Shown here one piece after another: positions 50,891 to 59,884 of a stretch of DNA of 64,000 bases. The stretch is from Lachnospiraceae bacterium (lineage in GTDB: Bacteria; Bacillota; Clostridia; Lachnospirales; Lachnospiraceae). How positions within the stretch are numbered: position 1 is the stretch's first letter; each line of letters opens with the position of its first letter. Under the pieces are notes generated by a model, which worked only from the letters and a program-made list of their open reading frames with translations, did not search any database and was not told the DNA's origin. The stretch is taken from NCBI GenBank assembly GCA_024690825.1, contig JAILOK010000074.1, positions 1-64,000 of the forward strand, in the 5' to 3' direction. The translations under genes and the position numbers were made by a program.

Positions 50891-51757
50891 ATGAAAATTA
50901 ACTATATCCACGGAAGGGGCAGGAGCACCGATCTGATATCAAAGCCGGGAGCGGCTCCCTATATTGCGATCCGGCCTTTTTCTGAATTTGATCATATTAT
51001 TTCCGCGTTTTCGACCAGGCTCGGAGGAGTGAGCAGCAGTATTTATGAGAGCATGAATCTGGCGGGAAACCGCGGAGATGATCCGGAAAATGTAAGGAAA
51101 AATTTTGAGATCATCGGGCGGACTTTGGGTGTTCCCGCAGAGAATATGGTATATGCCCACCAGACACATACCTCAAATGTCATGCGTGTAACAAAGGAGC
51201 ACCGCGGGATGGGCATAATAAAAGAGCGCGGTTTTTCGGATGTTGATGCACTCATTACAAACGAGCCGGGACTCTGCCTTGTGACGGGACACGCGGACTG
51301 TCTGCCGCTGTATTTTATTGACAGGGAAAGCGGGGCCATAGGCCTGGCCCATGCCGGCTGGAAAGGAACGGCAGGCAATATCGCGGGAAATGTTATCAGG
51401 ATGATGGGTGAGGAATTTGGAACAAAGCCAAAAGATGTGACAGCCTTTATCGGCCCGGGTATCTGCAGGGATCATTACGAGGTCGGAGAGGATGTTGCAT
51501 CAAAGTTCAGGGGTATCTACGGGGAAGTAAAAGAGGCGCGTGTGCTCAAAGCAAAGCCGTCTGACGGAGATGAGCCGAAATATCTGCTGAACCTGCACAT
51601 GGCAAATTATTATAATATGACCGCAGCGGGACTTGCCATGGAGGATATCTATATCTCGGATGTCTGCACCTTCTGTAATCCCGGACTTTTTTTCTCGCAC
51701 AGATATACGAAGGGGCAGAGGGGAGGAATGTGTGCATTCCTGATGATCAGAGAGTAA
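50891..51757 (+). CDS. pgeF: Purine nucleoside phosphorylase, laccase-domain family (YfiH)
   Basis: A 288-residue multicopper-oxidase-like (DUF152/YfiH) protein. Metal ligands are visible in AHQTHTSNV, TGHADCLPLYF and GLAHAGWKG. Homologues cleave adenosine and inosine with phosphate and deaminate adenosine; older names are polyphenol oxidase and PgeF. GGAGG lies five bases before ATG 50891, and the longer upstream frame has no support. It converges on pdxY. Confidence 0.88.
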   Translation: MKINYIHGRGRSTDLISKPGAAPYIAIRPFSEFDHIISAFSTRLGGVSSSIYESMNLAGNRGDDPENVRKNFEIIGRTLGVPAENMVYAHQTHTSNVMRVTKEHRGMGIIKERGFSDVDALITNEPGLCLVTGHADCLPLYFIDRESGAIGLAHAGWKGTAGNIAGNVIRMMGEEFGTKPKDVTAFIGPGICRDHYEVGEDVASKFRGIYGEVKEARVLKAKPSDGDEPKYLLNLHMANYYNMTAAGLAMEDIYISDVCTFCNPGLFFSHRYTKGQRGGMCAFLMIRE

Positions 51758-51763
51758 ATATCT

Positions 51764-52597
51764 TCATTCAAACATGCGCGGGATCTCCTTCAGCGCGGGT
51801 TCAAAGTTTACTCCGTACCAGCGCGCATCCGGATCGTGAATGGTATATCTGATGCACAGACTCGTAAAGTCAACGGCGTTTTTGACCGCATGGTCAAGAT
51901 CGGCTCCTCTTACCATGGAGCCTGTGACGACGGAAGCAAAAACATCTCCTGTGCCATGAAAATTCTTGAGAAAACGTTCATTGAAATGAAAATAACATTC
52001 GTTCTTGTTTGAATCAAAGCCTGCGGCTCCAAGCTTTTCATCACCTGCGCCGATGCCGGTGATGATGACTTTTGCGCAGCCCAGATCACTCAGATCCTTC
52101 ATCATTTTGATAATGCGGTCCTTCGTGAAAGCGGAGGGATCATATTCTTTGCCGAGCAGCAGACAGCATTCCGTCAGATTCGGGATGATCACATCGGCTT
52201 TCTTAACAAGAGAGAGCATGCTTTTTGCAAAATCATCGGGAAAACCGGCATACAGGGAGCCGTTGTCAGCCATGGCGGGATCGACAATGATAAAAGAGCC
52301 GTTTTCCCTGAATCTGTCGAACAGACCGGATACGAGCTCTGTCTGCCGCTTTGAACCCATGTAACCTGTGTAGACAGCATCGAAACGCTCGTTATCTTTC
52401 GCCCATTCACCGGTTATCTGCGGGATCTCCTCTGTCAGATCCCTGAAAAAGAAATGATCGAAAGCTGTGTGCTGTGAAAGTACGGCCGTTGGAATAACGG
52501 CTGTTTCTATTTCGAATGATGATATTATCGGAAGCGCCACTGTCAGTGAACATCTTCCTATGCAGGAAATATCCTGTATGGTCAGAACTCTTTTCAT
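51764..52597 (-). CDS. pdxY: Pyridoxamine/pyridoxal kinase
   Basis: A 277-residue ribokinase-type kinase of the PdxY/PdxK group that phosphorylates vitamin B6 vitamers. It begins VLTIQDISCIGRCSLTVALP, has DPAMADNG for the substrate pocket and GTGDVFAS with the catalytic Asp. It provides cofactor for the many pyridoxal enzymes in the cell, four of which are in this window. It lies seven bases from the end of pgeF on the opposite strand. Confidence 0.88.
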   Translation of the reverse strand: MKRVLTIQDISCIGRCSLTVALPIISSFEIETAVIPTAVLSQHTAFDHFFFRDLTEEIPQITGEWAKDNERFDAVYTGYMGSKRQTELVSGLFDRFRENGSFIIVDPAMADNGSLYAGFPDDFAKSMLSLVKKADVIIPNLTECCLLLGKEYDPSAFTKDRIIKMMKDLSDLGCAKVIITGIGAGDEKLGAAGFDSNKNECYFHFNERFLKNFHGTGDVFASVVTGSMVRGADLDHAVKNAVDFTSLCIRYTIHDPDARWYGVNFEPALKEIPRMFE

Positions 52598-52640
52598 GAT
52601 CTTAATAAAAAATTACCGGAACACTGAGGAAAGACGGTTT

Positions 52641-53471
52641 TCAGTAATGCACAACTACCGGCGTTCCGACATTGATCGTTGCAAACAGGGCTTCAGCCGT
52701 GGTCCGGGGCATGTTCACGCAGCCATGGGAACCGTTGGTCTTGTATATATTTCCTCCGAAGGCACCTCTCCAGCTCGCATCATGCAGACCGTAGCCTCCG
52801 TAAAAGGGCATCCAGTATCTGACAAAAGCCGAGTAGCCGGGACCTTTCAGGGTCCTGTTGGTCGCTTTTCCGTAAATTGAGAAGGTTCCGACGGGCGTCC
52901 CGTGATTTTTTGAAGTGTTTCCGGTGACGACATCGGAGATCAGTGACGGAGCGCCGTTCACGAAGTAGACTAACTGCTGGCTTGTAAGATTAACGTCTAC
53001 ATAGGTGCCGCCGCCGATCGACGGATCTGCCGTGGGCGCTGCAGCTGCGGGAGCAGCAGGAGTGGGAAGAACTGCGCTTACCTTCACGGAAGGTGCATGC
53101 GACGGATCGGATATGCCCGAATTAATGGCGGTAACGAGATAGTTTACTTCCGCCTGTTTATTTAAGGCTGTAACACCGGGTACATCATAGAGGGCAGCCA
53201 GGGAATTTACGAAATTTGTGACAGCTGTTCTGTCCGCACTGAAATTTCCCGCCGAATTTACCGCAAACGATCCGTCAAGGTTCCTTGACAGCAGCGTTGT
53301 TACTGCATTCTGATCGAGTCTGAATATGGGATCCCTTCCCGCGGGAATCGTATATCCCGAGAAATTGTAGGTGACCGAAGCTACCGGCTGGCCAAAAACA
53401 TCTGACGGTCTTATTATGACAAGAGCGGCAAGGAATATGAGCAGCCCCAGGGTTTTCGATAATTTTTTCAT
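52641..53471 (-). CDS. L,D-transpeptidase (YkuD)
   Basis: A 276-residue exported enzyme: signal peptide or anchor (about 7-25), a helical putative peptidoglycan-binding domain (about 40-130), an Ala/Pro linker, and a YkuD catalytic domain with HDASW and SHGCVNMP, nucleophile Cys251. It forms 3-3 cross-links in peptidoglycan or attaches proteins to it. I start it at ATG 53471 with GAGG upstream. It diverges from the suf operon. Confidence 0.88.
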   Translation of the reverse strand: MKKLSKTLGLLIFLAALVIIRPSDVFGQPVASVTYNFSGYTIPAGRDPIFRLDQNAVTTLLSRNLDGSFAVNSAGNFSADRTAVTNFVNSLAALYDVPGVTALNKQAEVNYLVTAINSGISDPSHAPSVKVSAVLPTPAAPAAAAPTADPSIGGGTYVDVNLTSQQLVYFVNGAPSLISDVVTGNTSKNHGTPVGTFSIYGKATNRTLKGPGYSAFVRYWMPFYGGYGLHDASWRGAFGGNIYKTNGSHGCVNMPRTTAEALFATINVGTPVVVHY

Positions 53472-53579
53472 TTGTAACCTCACTTGAAAAAAATCCTGAC
53501 AGGATCAAAACCTGATGAATCGTAACAGAGAAACATTATAAATAAACAGATGTAAAAAAGCAATAAGATAACAGTTTCA

Positions 53580-53608
53580 TTGACTGGCATATTTGGCTGT
53601 GTTAAAAT
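53580..53608 (+). promoter_or_regulatory. Promoter of the suf operon
   Basis: TTGACT (53580-53585), a 17-base spacer and TAAAAT (53603-53608), about 38 bases before sufC. The boxes are close to the SigA consensus, so expression is probably constitutive at a fair level; no clear IscR-type site was recognised. Confidence 0.6.
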
Positions 53609-53645
53609 CTTGCAGGTAATTAGTCACAACAAACGGAGAGGAAAA

Positions 53646-54386
53646 ATGGCTTTACTTGAGATAAAAAATCTTTGTGTCAGGGTGGACGGCAATGACATCC
53701 TTGATAATATAAACCTGAGCATCGGCAGGGGCGAGACCCATGTTCTCATGGGACCGAACGGCGCCGGAAAATCCACTCTGGGAAATGCGCTCATGGGAAA
53801 TCCCGTCTATGATATAACCTCGGGGAACATATTTTTCAACGGTCTGGACATAAAGGAAGAAAGCCCTGACAAGAGGGCTAAGGCCGGAATGTTCATGTCC
53901 TTCCAGAATCCTCTCGAGGTTCCCGGCATCAGTCTTTCTTCCTTTATAAGAAATGCCATCACTCAGCAGACCGGGGAGAAGATAAAGTTTTCACAGTACA
54001 GGCAGGACCTCGGCAGCAACATGGAGCTGCTTAATTTTGACCGGTCCTATAAAGACAGGGATTTGAATGTCGGATTTTCCGGAGGCGAGAAGAAAAAGGC
54101 GGAGATACTGCAGCTTCTGATGCTGAAGCCGAAATTTGCGATCCTTGACGAGACGGATTCCGGACTGGATGTGGATGCCGTAAGGACTGTCTCCGAAGGA
54201 ATAAGGGAATACCAGAAGTTCGAAGACGGGGCCCTGCTTATAATAACACACGCTACCAAAATCCTGGAGTCGCTGCATGTCGATAAGACACATATCCTGG
54301 TAAAGGGCAGGATCGTCGAGAGCGGCGACGGAACTCTGGTGGAAGAGATAAACAAAAACGGTTTTGAAAAATATCAGGATATGTAA
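53646..54386 (+). CDS. sufC: Fe-S assembly ATPase SufC
   Basis: A 246-residue ABC-type ATPase of the SUF system: Walker A GPNGAGKST, signature GFSGGEKKKAEILQ, Walker B FAILDETDSGLD and the switch His in ITHATKI. It powers shape changes in the SufBCD scaffold during cluster assembly. GGAGAGG lies before ATG 53646. It is first in the order sufC-B-D-S-U. Confidence 0.95.
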   Translation: MALLEIKNLCVRVDGNDILDNINLSIGRGETHVLMGPNGAGKSTLGNALMGNPVYDITSGNIFFNGLDIKEESPDKRAKAGMFMSFQNPLEVPGISLSSFIRNAITQQTGEKIKFSQYRQDLGSNMELLNFDRSYKDRDLNVGFSGGEKKKAEILQLLMLKPKFAILDETDSGLDVDAVRTVSEGIREYQKFEDGALLIITHATKILESLHVDKTHILVKGRIVESGDGTLVEEINKNGFEKYQDM

Positions 54387-54388
54387 AA

Positions 54389-55798
54389 GTGGAAAAAGAA
54401 AGAACCGAAGTAGATGATATAGACAGGAGCATATACGATTTTAAGGATTCCGAGGAAGGCTTCTACAGAATAAAGGAAGGTCTCACAAAGGAGATCGTTG
54501 AGAAAATATCGGAAGAAAAGCACGATCCTGAGTGGATGAGGGATTTTCGCTTAAAGAGCCTTGAGATCTACGAAAAGCTTGAGGTCCCCGATTGGGGGCC
54601 TGATATCAGCGGCCTTAACATAGACGATATAGTAACCTATGTGCGCCCGAATACAAAGATGAGCGCAAAATGGGAAGAAGTGCCGGATGATATCAAGAAC
54701 ACCTTTGAAAGACTGGGAATCCCGCAGGCTGAAAGAGAAAGCCTGGCCGGTGTCGGAGCCCAGTATGACAGCGAGCTCGTATATCACAATGTTAAAGATG
54801 AAGTAAGCAAAACGGGTGTTATCTATACTGACATGGAGAGCGCTCTGACCGGTGAGTACGAGCAGATGGTGAAGGATCACTTTATGAAACTGGTCCCTCC
54901 CACGGACCATAAATTTGCGGCCCTTCACGGAGCCGTCTGGTCGGGAGGTTCCTTTGTTTATGTTCCGCCGGGAGTAAAGCTTGACATACCGCTTCAGTCC
55001 TATTTCAGGCTGAATGCGGCAGGAGCGGGACAGTTTGAGCATACACTGATCATTGTTTCCGAAGGGGCGGACCTTCATTTTATAGAAGGGTGTTCCGCAC
55101 CGAAATACAATGTCGCAAACCTGCACGCGGGCTGCGTTGAGCTGTATGTCGGAAAGAATGCGCGGCTTCGCTATTCCACTATCGAGAACTGGTCCAAAAA
55201 TATGTATAATCTGAACACCAAGCGCGCGATCTGCGAAGAAGGCGCTTCGATAGAGTGGATATCCGGTTCTTTCGGATCGCATGTATCATATCTTTACCCG
55301 TCGAGCATCCTTAAAGGAAATGATTCCCACGCCGAATTTACGGGCATAACCTTTGCGGGCAGGGGACAGAATCTGGATACCGGCGCCAAGATGGTACACA
55401 TCGGCAGGGATACATCTTCATTTATAAATACGAAATCAATATCAAAAGACGGCGGCATCAGTACCTACAGAAGCTCCGTTACCGTCATGCCGACAGCGGA
55501 AAACGCAAAGGCTTCCGTGTCCTGTGCGTCACTGATGCTTGATGATATCTCCAGGTCCGACACGGTCCCGGCCATGGATATCAGGACCGACAAGGCAGAT
55601 ATCGGTCATGAAGCAAAGATCGGCAGGATAAGCGATGATGCAGTTTTTTATCTTATGAGCCGCGGAATAGACGAAGAGGATGCCAAGGCGATGATAGTCA
55701 GCGGATTTGCCGATCCCGTGTCCAAAGAACTCCCGCTTGAATATGCGGTGGAGATGAACAATCTCATCCGGCTTGAAATGAAAGGAGCCATAGGCTGA
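54389..55798 (+). CDS. sufB: Fe-S scaffold protein SufB
   Basis: A 469-residue SufB, the main scaffold on which Fe-S clusters form with SufC and SufD. It has the parallel beta-helix core and the family blocks PTDHKFAALHGAVWSGGSF, EGCSAPKYN and, near the end, SRGIDEEDAKAMIVSGF. The start is GTG 54389, two bases after the sufC stop. Cys residues in the GCSAP and HAGCVEL segments are candidate ligands. Confidence 0.95.
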   Translation: MEKERTEVDDIDRSIYDFKDSEEGFYRIKEGLTKEIVEKISEEKHDPEWMRDFRLKSLEIYEKLEVPDWGPDISGLNIDDIVTYVRPNTKMSAKWEEVPDDIKNTFERLGIPQAERESLAGVGAQYDSELVYHNVKDEVSKTGVIYTDMESALTGEYEQMVKDHFMKLVPPTDHKFAALHGAVWSGGSFVYVPPGVKLDIPLQSYFRLNAAGAGQFEHTLIIVSEGADLHFIEGCSAPKYNVANLHAGCVELYVGKNARLRYSTIENWSKNMYNLNTKRAICEEGASIEWISGSFGSHVSYLYPSSILKGNDSHAEFTGITFAGRGQNLDTGAKMVHIGRDTSSFINTKSISKDGGISTYRSSVTVMPTAENAKASVSCASLMLDDISRSDTVPAMDIRTDKADIGHEAKIGRISDDAVFYLMSRGIDEEDAKAMIVSGFADPVSKELPLEYAVEMNNLIRLEMKGAIG

Positions 55799-56916
55799 TG
55801 GAAAGCAGACAGTTACAACTGAAGATAAATCCGCTTCCGACGCTCACATGGAATTTCCTTAAGCTGAACAGCGCCGTAATAGATGAGACCGTGACCTTAA
55901 ACGGAAGGGGAAAGAGCACGATACAGAATATCCCCAGGGGAGTGATAGTAAGCAGCGGATCCTGCGAGGAGTGCGGAGGATGCGATATTTCAGCCATTCA
56001 GGATATCCGTCAGATGAAAACCGGCCTGGGTGCCGAGGCCGATGCCTTTTTTGAAGAAGTCACCGACGACATGCTTCATATCAGGTCAAAGAAGAACATG
56101 CAGATCTCAGAGCCGCTCTGTATCAGCTATGAATTTGCGGACGGCGATGCAAACGCTGTCAGACAGGAGATCATAGCCGAGGAAGACAGCCGGCTCACGG
56201 TCATCATGGATTATACCGCAGGCAGAAAGAACGGCGGATTTTTCGGCGTTCAGACCAGGGTTAAAGCATGCAGAAACTCGGTCGTGCGCCTGATAAAGAT
56301 AAATCTTCTGGGAGATTCCTTCCTTCATTTCGACGGCATAGCCGCACTTGTCGAGGAGGGAGCAAAGGTGGAGCTTCTGCAGATGGAACTCGGCGGAGGA
56401 AGAAATTATACCGGAACAGATATCGATCTTGCCGGATATAAGAGTGAGTTTGCCGGAAATGCCGCCTTCCTTTGTCTGGGAGATCAGATGCTTGACATGA
56501 ATTACTATATAGGACACCGGGGAAAGAAGTCCTTAAGCACCCTCGGAGTAAAGGGAGCGCTCCGCGACCGGGCCGTCAAGAATTTCCGCGGCACCATAGA
56601 CTTGAAGCACGGAGCAAAGGGCGCAAAGGGAAACGAGCAGGAGGAAACCCTGCTTTTGTCGGATGGAGTGCAAAATAAAACCCTGCCTCTGATCCTGTGC
56701 GATGAAGATGATGTGGAAGGCAGCCATGGCGCGACTATAGGCCGTCTTTCGCAGGAAATGCTCTTTTACATGCAGACACGAGGCTTTACGGAGCATGAAG
56801 CCCAGGTCCTGATGGCAAAAGGACAGCTTAATTTTGTAAGGGACCTAATAGGGGATGAAAAGAGCGTAGGAAGGATACAGCATTATACGGAAGGAGTGTT
56901 CGGGGATGACAGATAA
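55798..56916 (+). CDS. sufD: Fe-S assembly protein SufD
   Basis: A 372-residue SufD paralogue of SufB, with the same beta-helix core (LKHGAKGAKGNEQEETLLLS) and a C-terminal helical part ending with MQTRGFTEHEAQVLMAKGQ. It binds SufB and SufC in the scaffold complex. An N-terminal CEECGGCD cluster is unusual and could bind metal. The start overlaps the sufB stop (TGATG). Confidence 0.92.
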   Translation: MESRQLQLKINPLPTLTWNFLKLNSAVIDETVTLNGRGKSTIQNIPRGVIVSSGSCEECGGCDISAIQDIRQMKTGLGAEADAFFEEVTDDMLHIRSKKNMQISEPLCISYEFADGDANAVRQEIIAEEDSRLTVIMDYTAGRKNGGFFGVQTRVKACRNSVVRLIKINLLGDSFLHFDGIAALVEEGAKVELLQMELGGGRNYTGTDIDLAGYKSEFAGNAAFLCLGDQMLDMNYYIGHRGKKSLSTLGVKGALRDRAVKNFRGTIDLKHGAKGAKGNEQEETLLLSDGVQNKTLPLILCDEDDVEGSHGATIGRLSQEMLFYMQTRGFTEHEAQVLMAKGQLNFVRDLIGDEKSVGRIQHYTEGVFGDDR

Positions 56917-58123
56917 TAAATACAGAGCTGATTTTCCCATATTTGAAAAGCATCCGTGTGTATACCTTGACAGTGCCGCAACAGCGCAGAGACCCCGCGT
57001 GGTAATCGAAGCCGAAAAGGAATTTTATGAGACCATGAACGCAAACCCCTTAAGGGGGCTTTATGATCTCTCCGTAAAAGCAACGGAAGCCTATGAAAGA
57101 TCGAGGGAGGAAACAGCATCCTTTATAGGCGCCGAAAGTCCCGATGAGATAATATTTACAAGAAATACAACAGAGTCACTGAACCTTGTCGCATACAGCT
57201 ATGCGATGAACTTTATAAAACCCGGGGATGAGATAGTAACAACTGTTATGGAACACCATTCCAACATGCTTCCCTGGCAGGCGGCAGCCGAAAAGACAGG
57301 TGCTAAGCTTCTGTATCTCGAACCTGATGAAGAGGGAAATTTCAGTGATGACGAGATAGTGACAAAGATCAATGACAGGACTGCGCTTGTGGCCGTGGGA
57401 CATGTATCAAATGTTATGGGATGTGTCAATCCCGTAAAAAAGATCGCGGAAAGGGCGCACCGTTACGGGGCCGTGGTCGTGGTTGACGGAGCGCAGTCCA
57501 CCCCTCATATGCAGGTTGACATAAAACAACTCGGGGCGGATTTCTTTGCGTTTTCCGGGCACAAGCTCATGGGACCGATGGGCGTAGGAGTGCTCTATGG
57601 CAGAAGAGATCTTCTTGAAAAAATGCCGCCGTTTCTTACGGGCGGAGAGATGATAGAATCAGTGACCCTTAAAAAGACCGTTTACGCAGCCATACCGCAT
57701 AAATTCGAGGCGGGGACCGTGAATGCAGCAGGCGCTTTTGCTCTTGCCGCCGCCATAAGATATCTTAAGGCAGTCGGATTCGATGAGATAAGGCAGACAG
57801 AGGACAGGCTTGTTGAGCTGATATTTGAGGGATTTGCCAAATCTTCGCATATACATATACTCGGATCAAAGGATCCGAAGATGCATAACGGCATAGTATC
57901 CTTCACCATGGATGATGTGCATCCTCACGATATATCGAGTATCCTTGACGCCGACGGGATAAATATAAGGGCCGGACATCACTGCGCCCAGCCCCTGATG
58001 GAATACCTGAAGGTCGGTTCCACAGCCAGGGCGAGTGTATATCTGTATAATGATGAGGAAGATATACAGAAGTTTGTGGAAAAAACACTTAAAGTAAGGA
58101 GGTGGCTCGGGCTTGAGTCTTGA
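56906..58123 (+). CDS. sufS: Cysteine desulfurase SufS
   Basis: A 405-residue class II cysteine desulfurase that removes sulfur from cysteine for cluster assembly. Pyridoxal Lys220 is in FSGHKLMGPMG, and the persulfide Cys360 is in RAGHHCAQPLM. It overlaps sufD by eleven bases and is followed by sufU, its sulfur acceptor in Gram-positive bacteria. Confidence 0.95.
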   Translation: MTDNKYRADFPIFEKHPCVYLDSAATAQRPRVVIEAEKEFYETMNANPLRGLYDLSVKATEAYERSREETASFIGAESPDEIIFTRNTTESLNLVAYSYAMNFIKPGDEIVTTVMEHHSNMLPWQAAAEKTGAKLLYLEPDEEGNFSDDEIVTKINDRTALVAVGHVSNVMGCVNPVKKIAERAHRYGAVVVVDGAQSTPHMQVDIKQLGADFFAFSGHKLMGPMGVGVLYGRRDLLEKMPPFLTGGEMIESVTLKKTVYAAIPHKFEAGTVNAAGAFALAAAIRYLKAVGFDEIRQTEDRLVELIFEGFAKSSHIHILGSKDPKMHNGIVSFTMDDVHPHDISSILDADGINIRAGHHCAQPLMEYLKVGSTARASVYLYNDEEDIQKFVEKTLKVRRWLGLES

Positions 58124-58535
58124 ATCGGTATACGGACAGGTCCTGAATGAACACAATCTCCATCCCTTCCATAAAGGTGAGACGGAAGGGGCAACACTGA
58201 TGCTCGAGGGTAAGAATCCCTCCTGCGGAGATGATATAATCCTCCAGTTAAAAGTCTCGGAAGACGGCACGATAGAAGACGGAAGTTTCGCGGGAAGCGG
58301 CTGCGCCATCTCACAGGCTTCGGTTGACATAATGCTAGATCTGATAATCGGAGAAACAAAGGAAAGAGCGCTGGAGCTTGTAGGAGAATTCATGAACATG
58401 ATCCATGGCAAAGCCACAGAAGAAGAGATCGAAGACCTCGACGAAGCCGGAGCGCTGAAGGACATCTCCCACATGCCTGCCAGAGTCAAATGTGCAGTGC
58501 TCGGCTGGCACACACTCGAGGAAATGCTGAAATAA
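58113..58535 (+). CDS. sufU: Sulfur-transfer protein SufU
   Basis: A 140-residue SufU with the zinc and sulfur-binding set Cys38 and Asp40 (NPSCGDD), Cys64 (GSGCAIS) and Cys127 (VKCAVLGW). The insertion between the second and third Cys marks SufU rather than IscU. It accepts sulfur from SufS. The start is TTG 58113 after AAGGAGG, overlapping sufS. A GGGACGGT-type hairpin ends the operon. Confidence 0.92.
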   Translation: MSLESVYGQVLNEHNLHPFHKGETEGATLMLEGKNPSCGDDIILQLKVSEDGTIEDGSFAGSGCAISQASVDIMLDLIIGETKERALELVGEFMNMIHGKATEEEIEDLDEAGALKDISHMPARVKCAVLGWHTLEEMLK

Positions 58536-58568
58536 AAAGATGACAGAGGGACGGTCTGTCATCTTTTT
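58534..58568. terminator. Terminator made from a GGGACGGT repeat
   Basis: A perfect 13-bp stem AAAAAGATGACAG (58534-58546) with CTGTCATCTTTTT (58556-58568) and the nine-base loop AGGGACGGT. The A- and T-runs inside the stem let it work in both directions, between sufU and the convergent FliD-like gene. The loop is the core of the dispersed repeat seen at 3.24 and 29.6 kb. Confidence 0.7.
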
Positions 58569-58577
58569 GTTGTTCGA

Positions 58578-59306
58578 TCACAGGTAATTATTATAAAGAT
58601 TTGATGTTGCGGTATTGTCGTAGGATCCCTTGGAATCGTACTGCGAATAAGCGGAGAGCTTGTTTGAAGCAAGAGATGAGATCACATTGGCCTTGTTGGC
58701 AACGGCATCCGCGTAGGAACCGGTACCGGAAAACAGGCTCTTGATGGAATTGATATCCGCATTCTTGAACTTATCCTCGTCAATCGAAAGACTTCCGTCG
58801 CTTGAGATCGAAATGCCGATGCTGCCAAGCAGATTCTTGTTCTTTGTGGTCAGCTGGACCAGACTTAAGGTCCTGGTAGATACTGCGCCCGAATCAATGG
58901 CGGAACCTGCGGCAACGGTGGAATTGTAGCTCTTTACAAATGAGGAGACCTTTTCGTATATATTATCCATATCATAATCGGAATCCTCGGTGGAACCGTC
59001 CTTTTTGGTCACTTTGAATGAACCCTTTGCATAGAGAGAAGAGGATGTAAGAGCATCTGCGTCCTTTGCCAGAGCCGAAGCATTGCTTTTGACCCTTGTG
59101 TAAACGCCTTTATTATCATCCGCTTCCTCTGCCTTGTAGGTCTTTTCCTGCTTGGCATAGTAAGCCTTGAGAAGCTTGCCGTATGAACCGTTTTTGATGC
59201 TGGAATAATCACCGTATAGACTTTCCAGGGAACTACCGTACCCCGAAGACTGAGATGTACTCAAAGATGAGAACAGTCCTGAATAATCATTGTTAATACT
59301 TGACAT
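58578..59306 (-). CDS. FliD-like flagellar protein, short
   Basis: A 242-residue Ser/Tyr-rich protein without signal peptide. The C-terminal half resembles the end of flagellar cap protein FliD: FVKSYNSTV, then LLGSIGISISSDGSLSIDED and a LFSGTGSYADAVANKANVI helix. True FliD is usually 400 residues or more, so this would be a shortened or partial relative; a hook-associated or secreted role is also possible. AAGGAG precedes ATG 59306. It has its own promoter. Confidence 0.55.
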   Translation of the reverse strand: MSSINNDYSGLFSSLSTSQSSGYGSSLESLYGDYSSIKNGSYGKLLKAYYAKQEKTYKAEEADDNKGVYTRVKSNASALAKDADALTSSSLYAKGSFKVTKKDGSTEDSDYDMDNIYEKVSSFVKSYNSTVAAGSAIDSGAVSTRTLSLVQLTTKNKNLLGSIGISISSDGSLSIDEDKFKNADINSIKSLFSGTGSYADAVANKANVISSLASNKLSAYSQYDSKGSYDNTATSNLYNNYL

Positions 59307-59371
59307 ATCATCACACTCCTTGATAATTCTTAAATGACGGCTTCCATGCCGCGATACAAGTACCTGTATCT

Positions 59372-59401
59372 ATTATATCGTCAGGATCCGCTCAAAATCA
59401 A
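59372..59401 (-). promoter_or_regulatory. Promoter of the FliD-like gene
   Basis: On the minus strand TTGATT (59401 to 59396), an 18-base spacer and TATAAT (59377 to 59372). GATACA/TGTATC at 59353-59370 forms a dyad just after the start site and may be a hairpin or operator. The boxes are SigA-type rather than flagellar sigma-28 type. Confidence 0.5.
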
Positions 59402-59472
59402 CGCTTGTTTTGAAAAAAATGCAAAAAAACCCAAAAAATAAACAAAAAACTGTTTTACTTATGCAGTTTATC

Positions 59473-59481
59473 TGTTATAAT
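59473..59481 (+). promoter_or_regulatory. Extended -10 promoter of the HU gene
   Basis: TGTTATAAT (59473-59481) is an extended -10 box; the -35 region is weak (TTTACT 59454-59459). Long A-runs at about 59414-59450 lie just upstream and could act as an UP element. Confidence 0.5.
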
Positions 59482-59536
59482 CACACTGTTGATATCCTCC
59501 ATCGGGGGAAGATTTAATAAAAAAGGAGAAAAAAAC

Positions 59537-59818
59537 ATGAATAAGACAGAACTTGTTGAAGCTATCGCAAAAGAGAGCGGACTTTCAAAGACTGACGCTG
59601 CAAAGGCTCTTTCAGCATTTGTTGATGTTACCGGCGCAGAGCTCAAGAAGGGCGGCAAGGTACAGCTTGTAGGCTTTGGTACTTTCGAAGTTACCAAGAG
59701 AGCAGCAAGAAAGGGCAAGAATCCTCAGACAGGCGCTGAAATCAAGATCCCCGCAGCTAAGGTAGCAAAGTTCAAGGCTGGCAAGGCACTCAAGGATACA
59801 GTAAACAAGAAGAAATAA
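59537..59818 (+). CDS. hup: DNA-binding protein HU
   Basis: A 93-residue HU-family protein: MNKTELVEAIA start, the dimerisation helices, GFGTFEV and the DNA-wrapping arm RAARKGKNPQTGAEI with its tip Pro, then a basic end. HU bends and compacts DNA. AAAGGAG lies nine bases before ATG. Codon use is biased as in highly expressed genes. A strong terminator follows. Confidence 0.95.
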   Translation: MNKTELVEAIAKESGLSKTDAAKALSAFVDVTGAELKKGGKVQLVGFGTFEVTKRAARKGKNPQTGAEIKIPAAKVAKFKAGKALKDTVNKKK

Positions 59819-59837
59819 TATTACGGACCTAATGCGC

Positions 59838-59865
59838 GCCCGGGGCCACACGCCCCGGGCTTTTT
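59838..59865 (+). terminator. Terminator of the HU gene
   Basis: A perfect 9-bp GC stem, GCCCGGGGC (59838-59846) with GCCCCGGGC (59852-59860), loop CACAC, followed by TTTTT. Confidence 0.85.
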
Positions 59866-59884
59866 CGACATACAGGGAGAAGAC

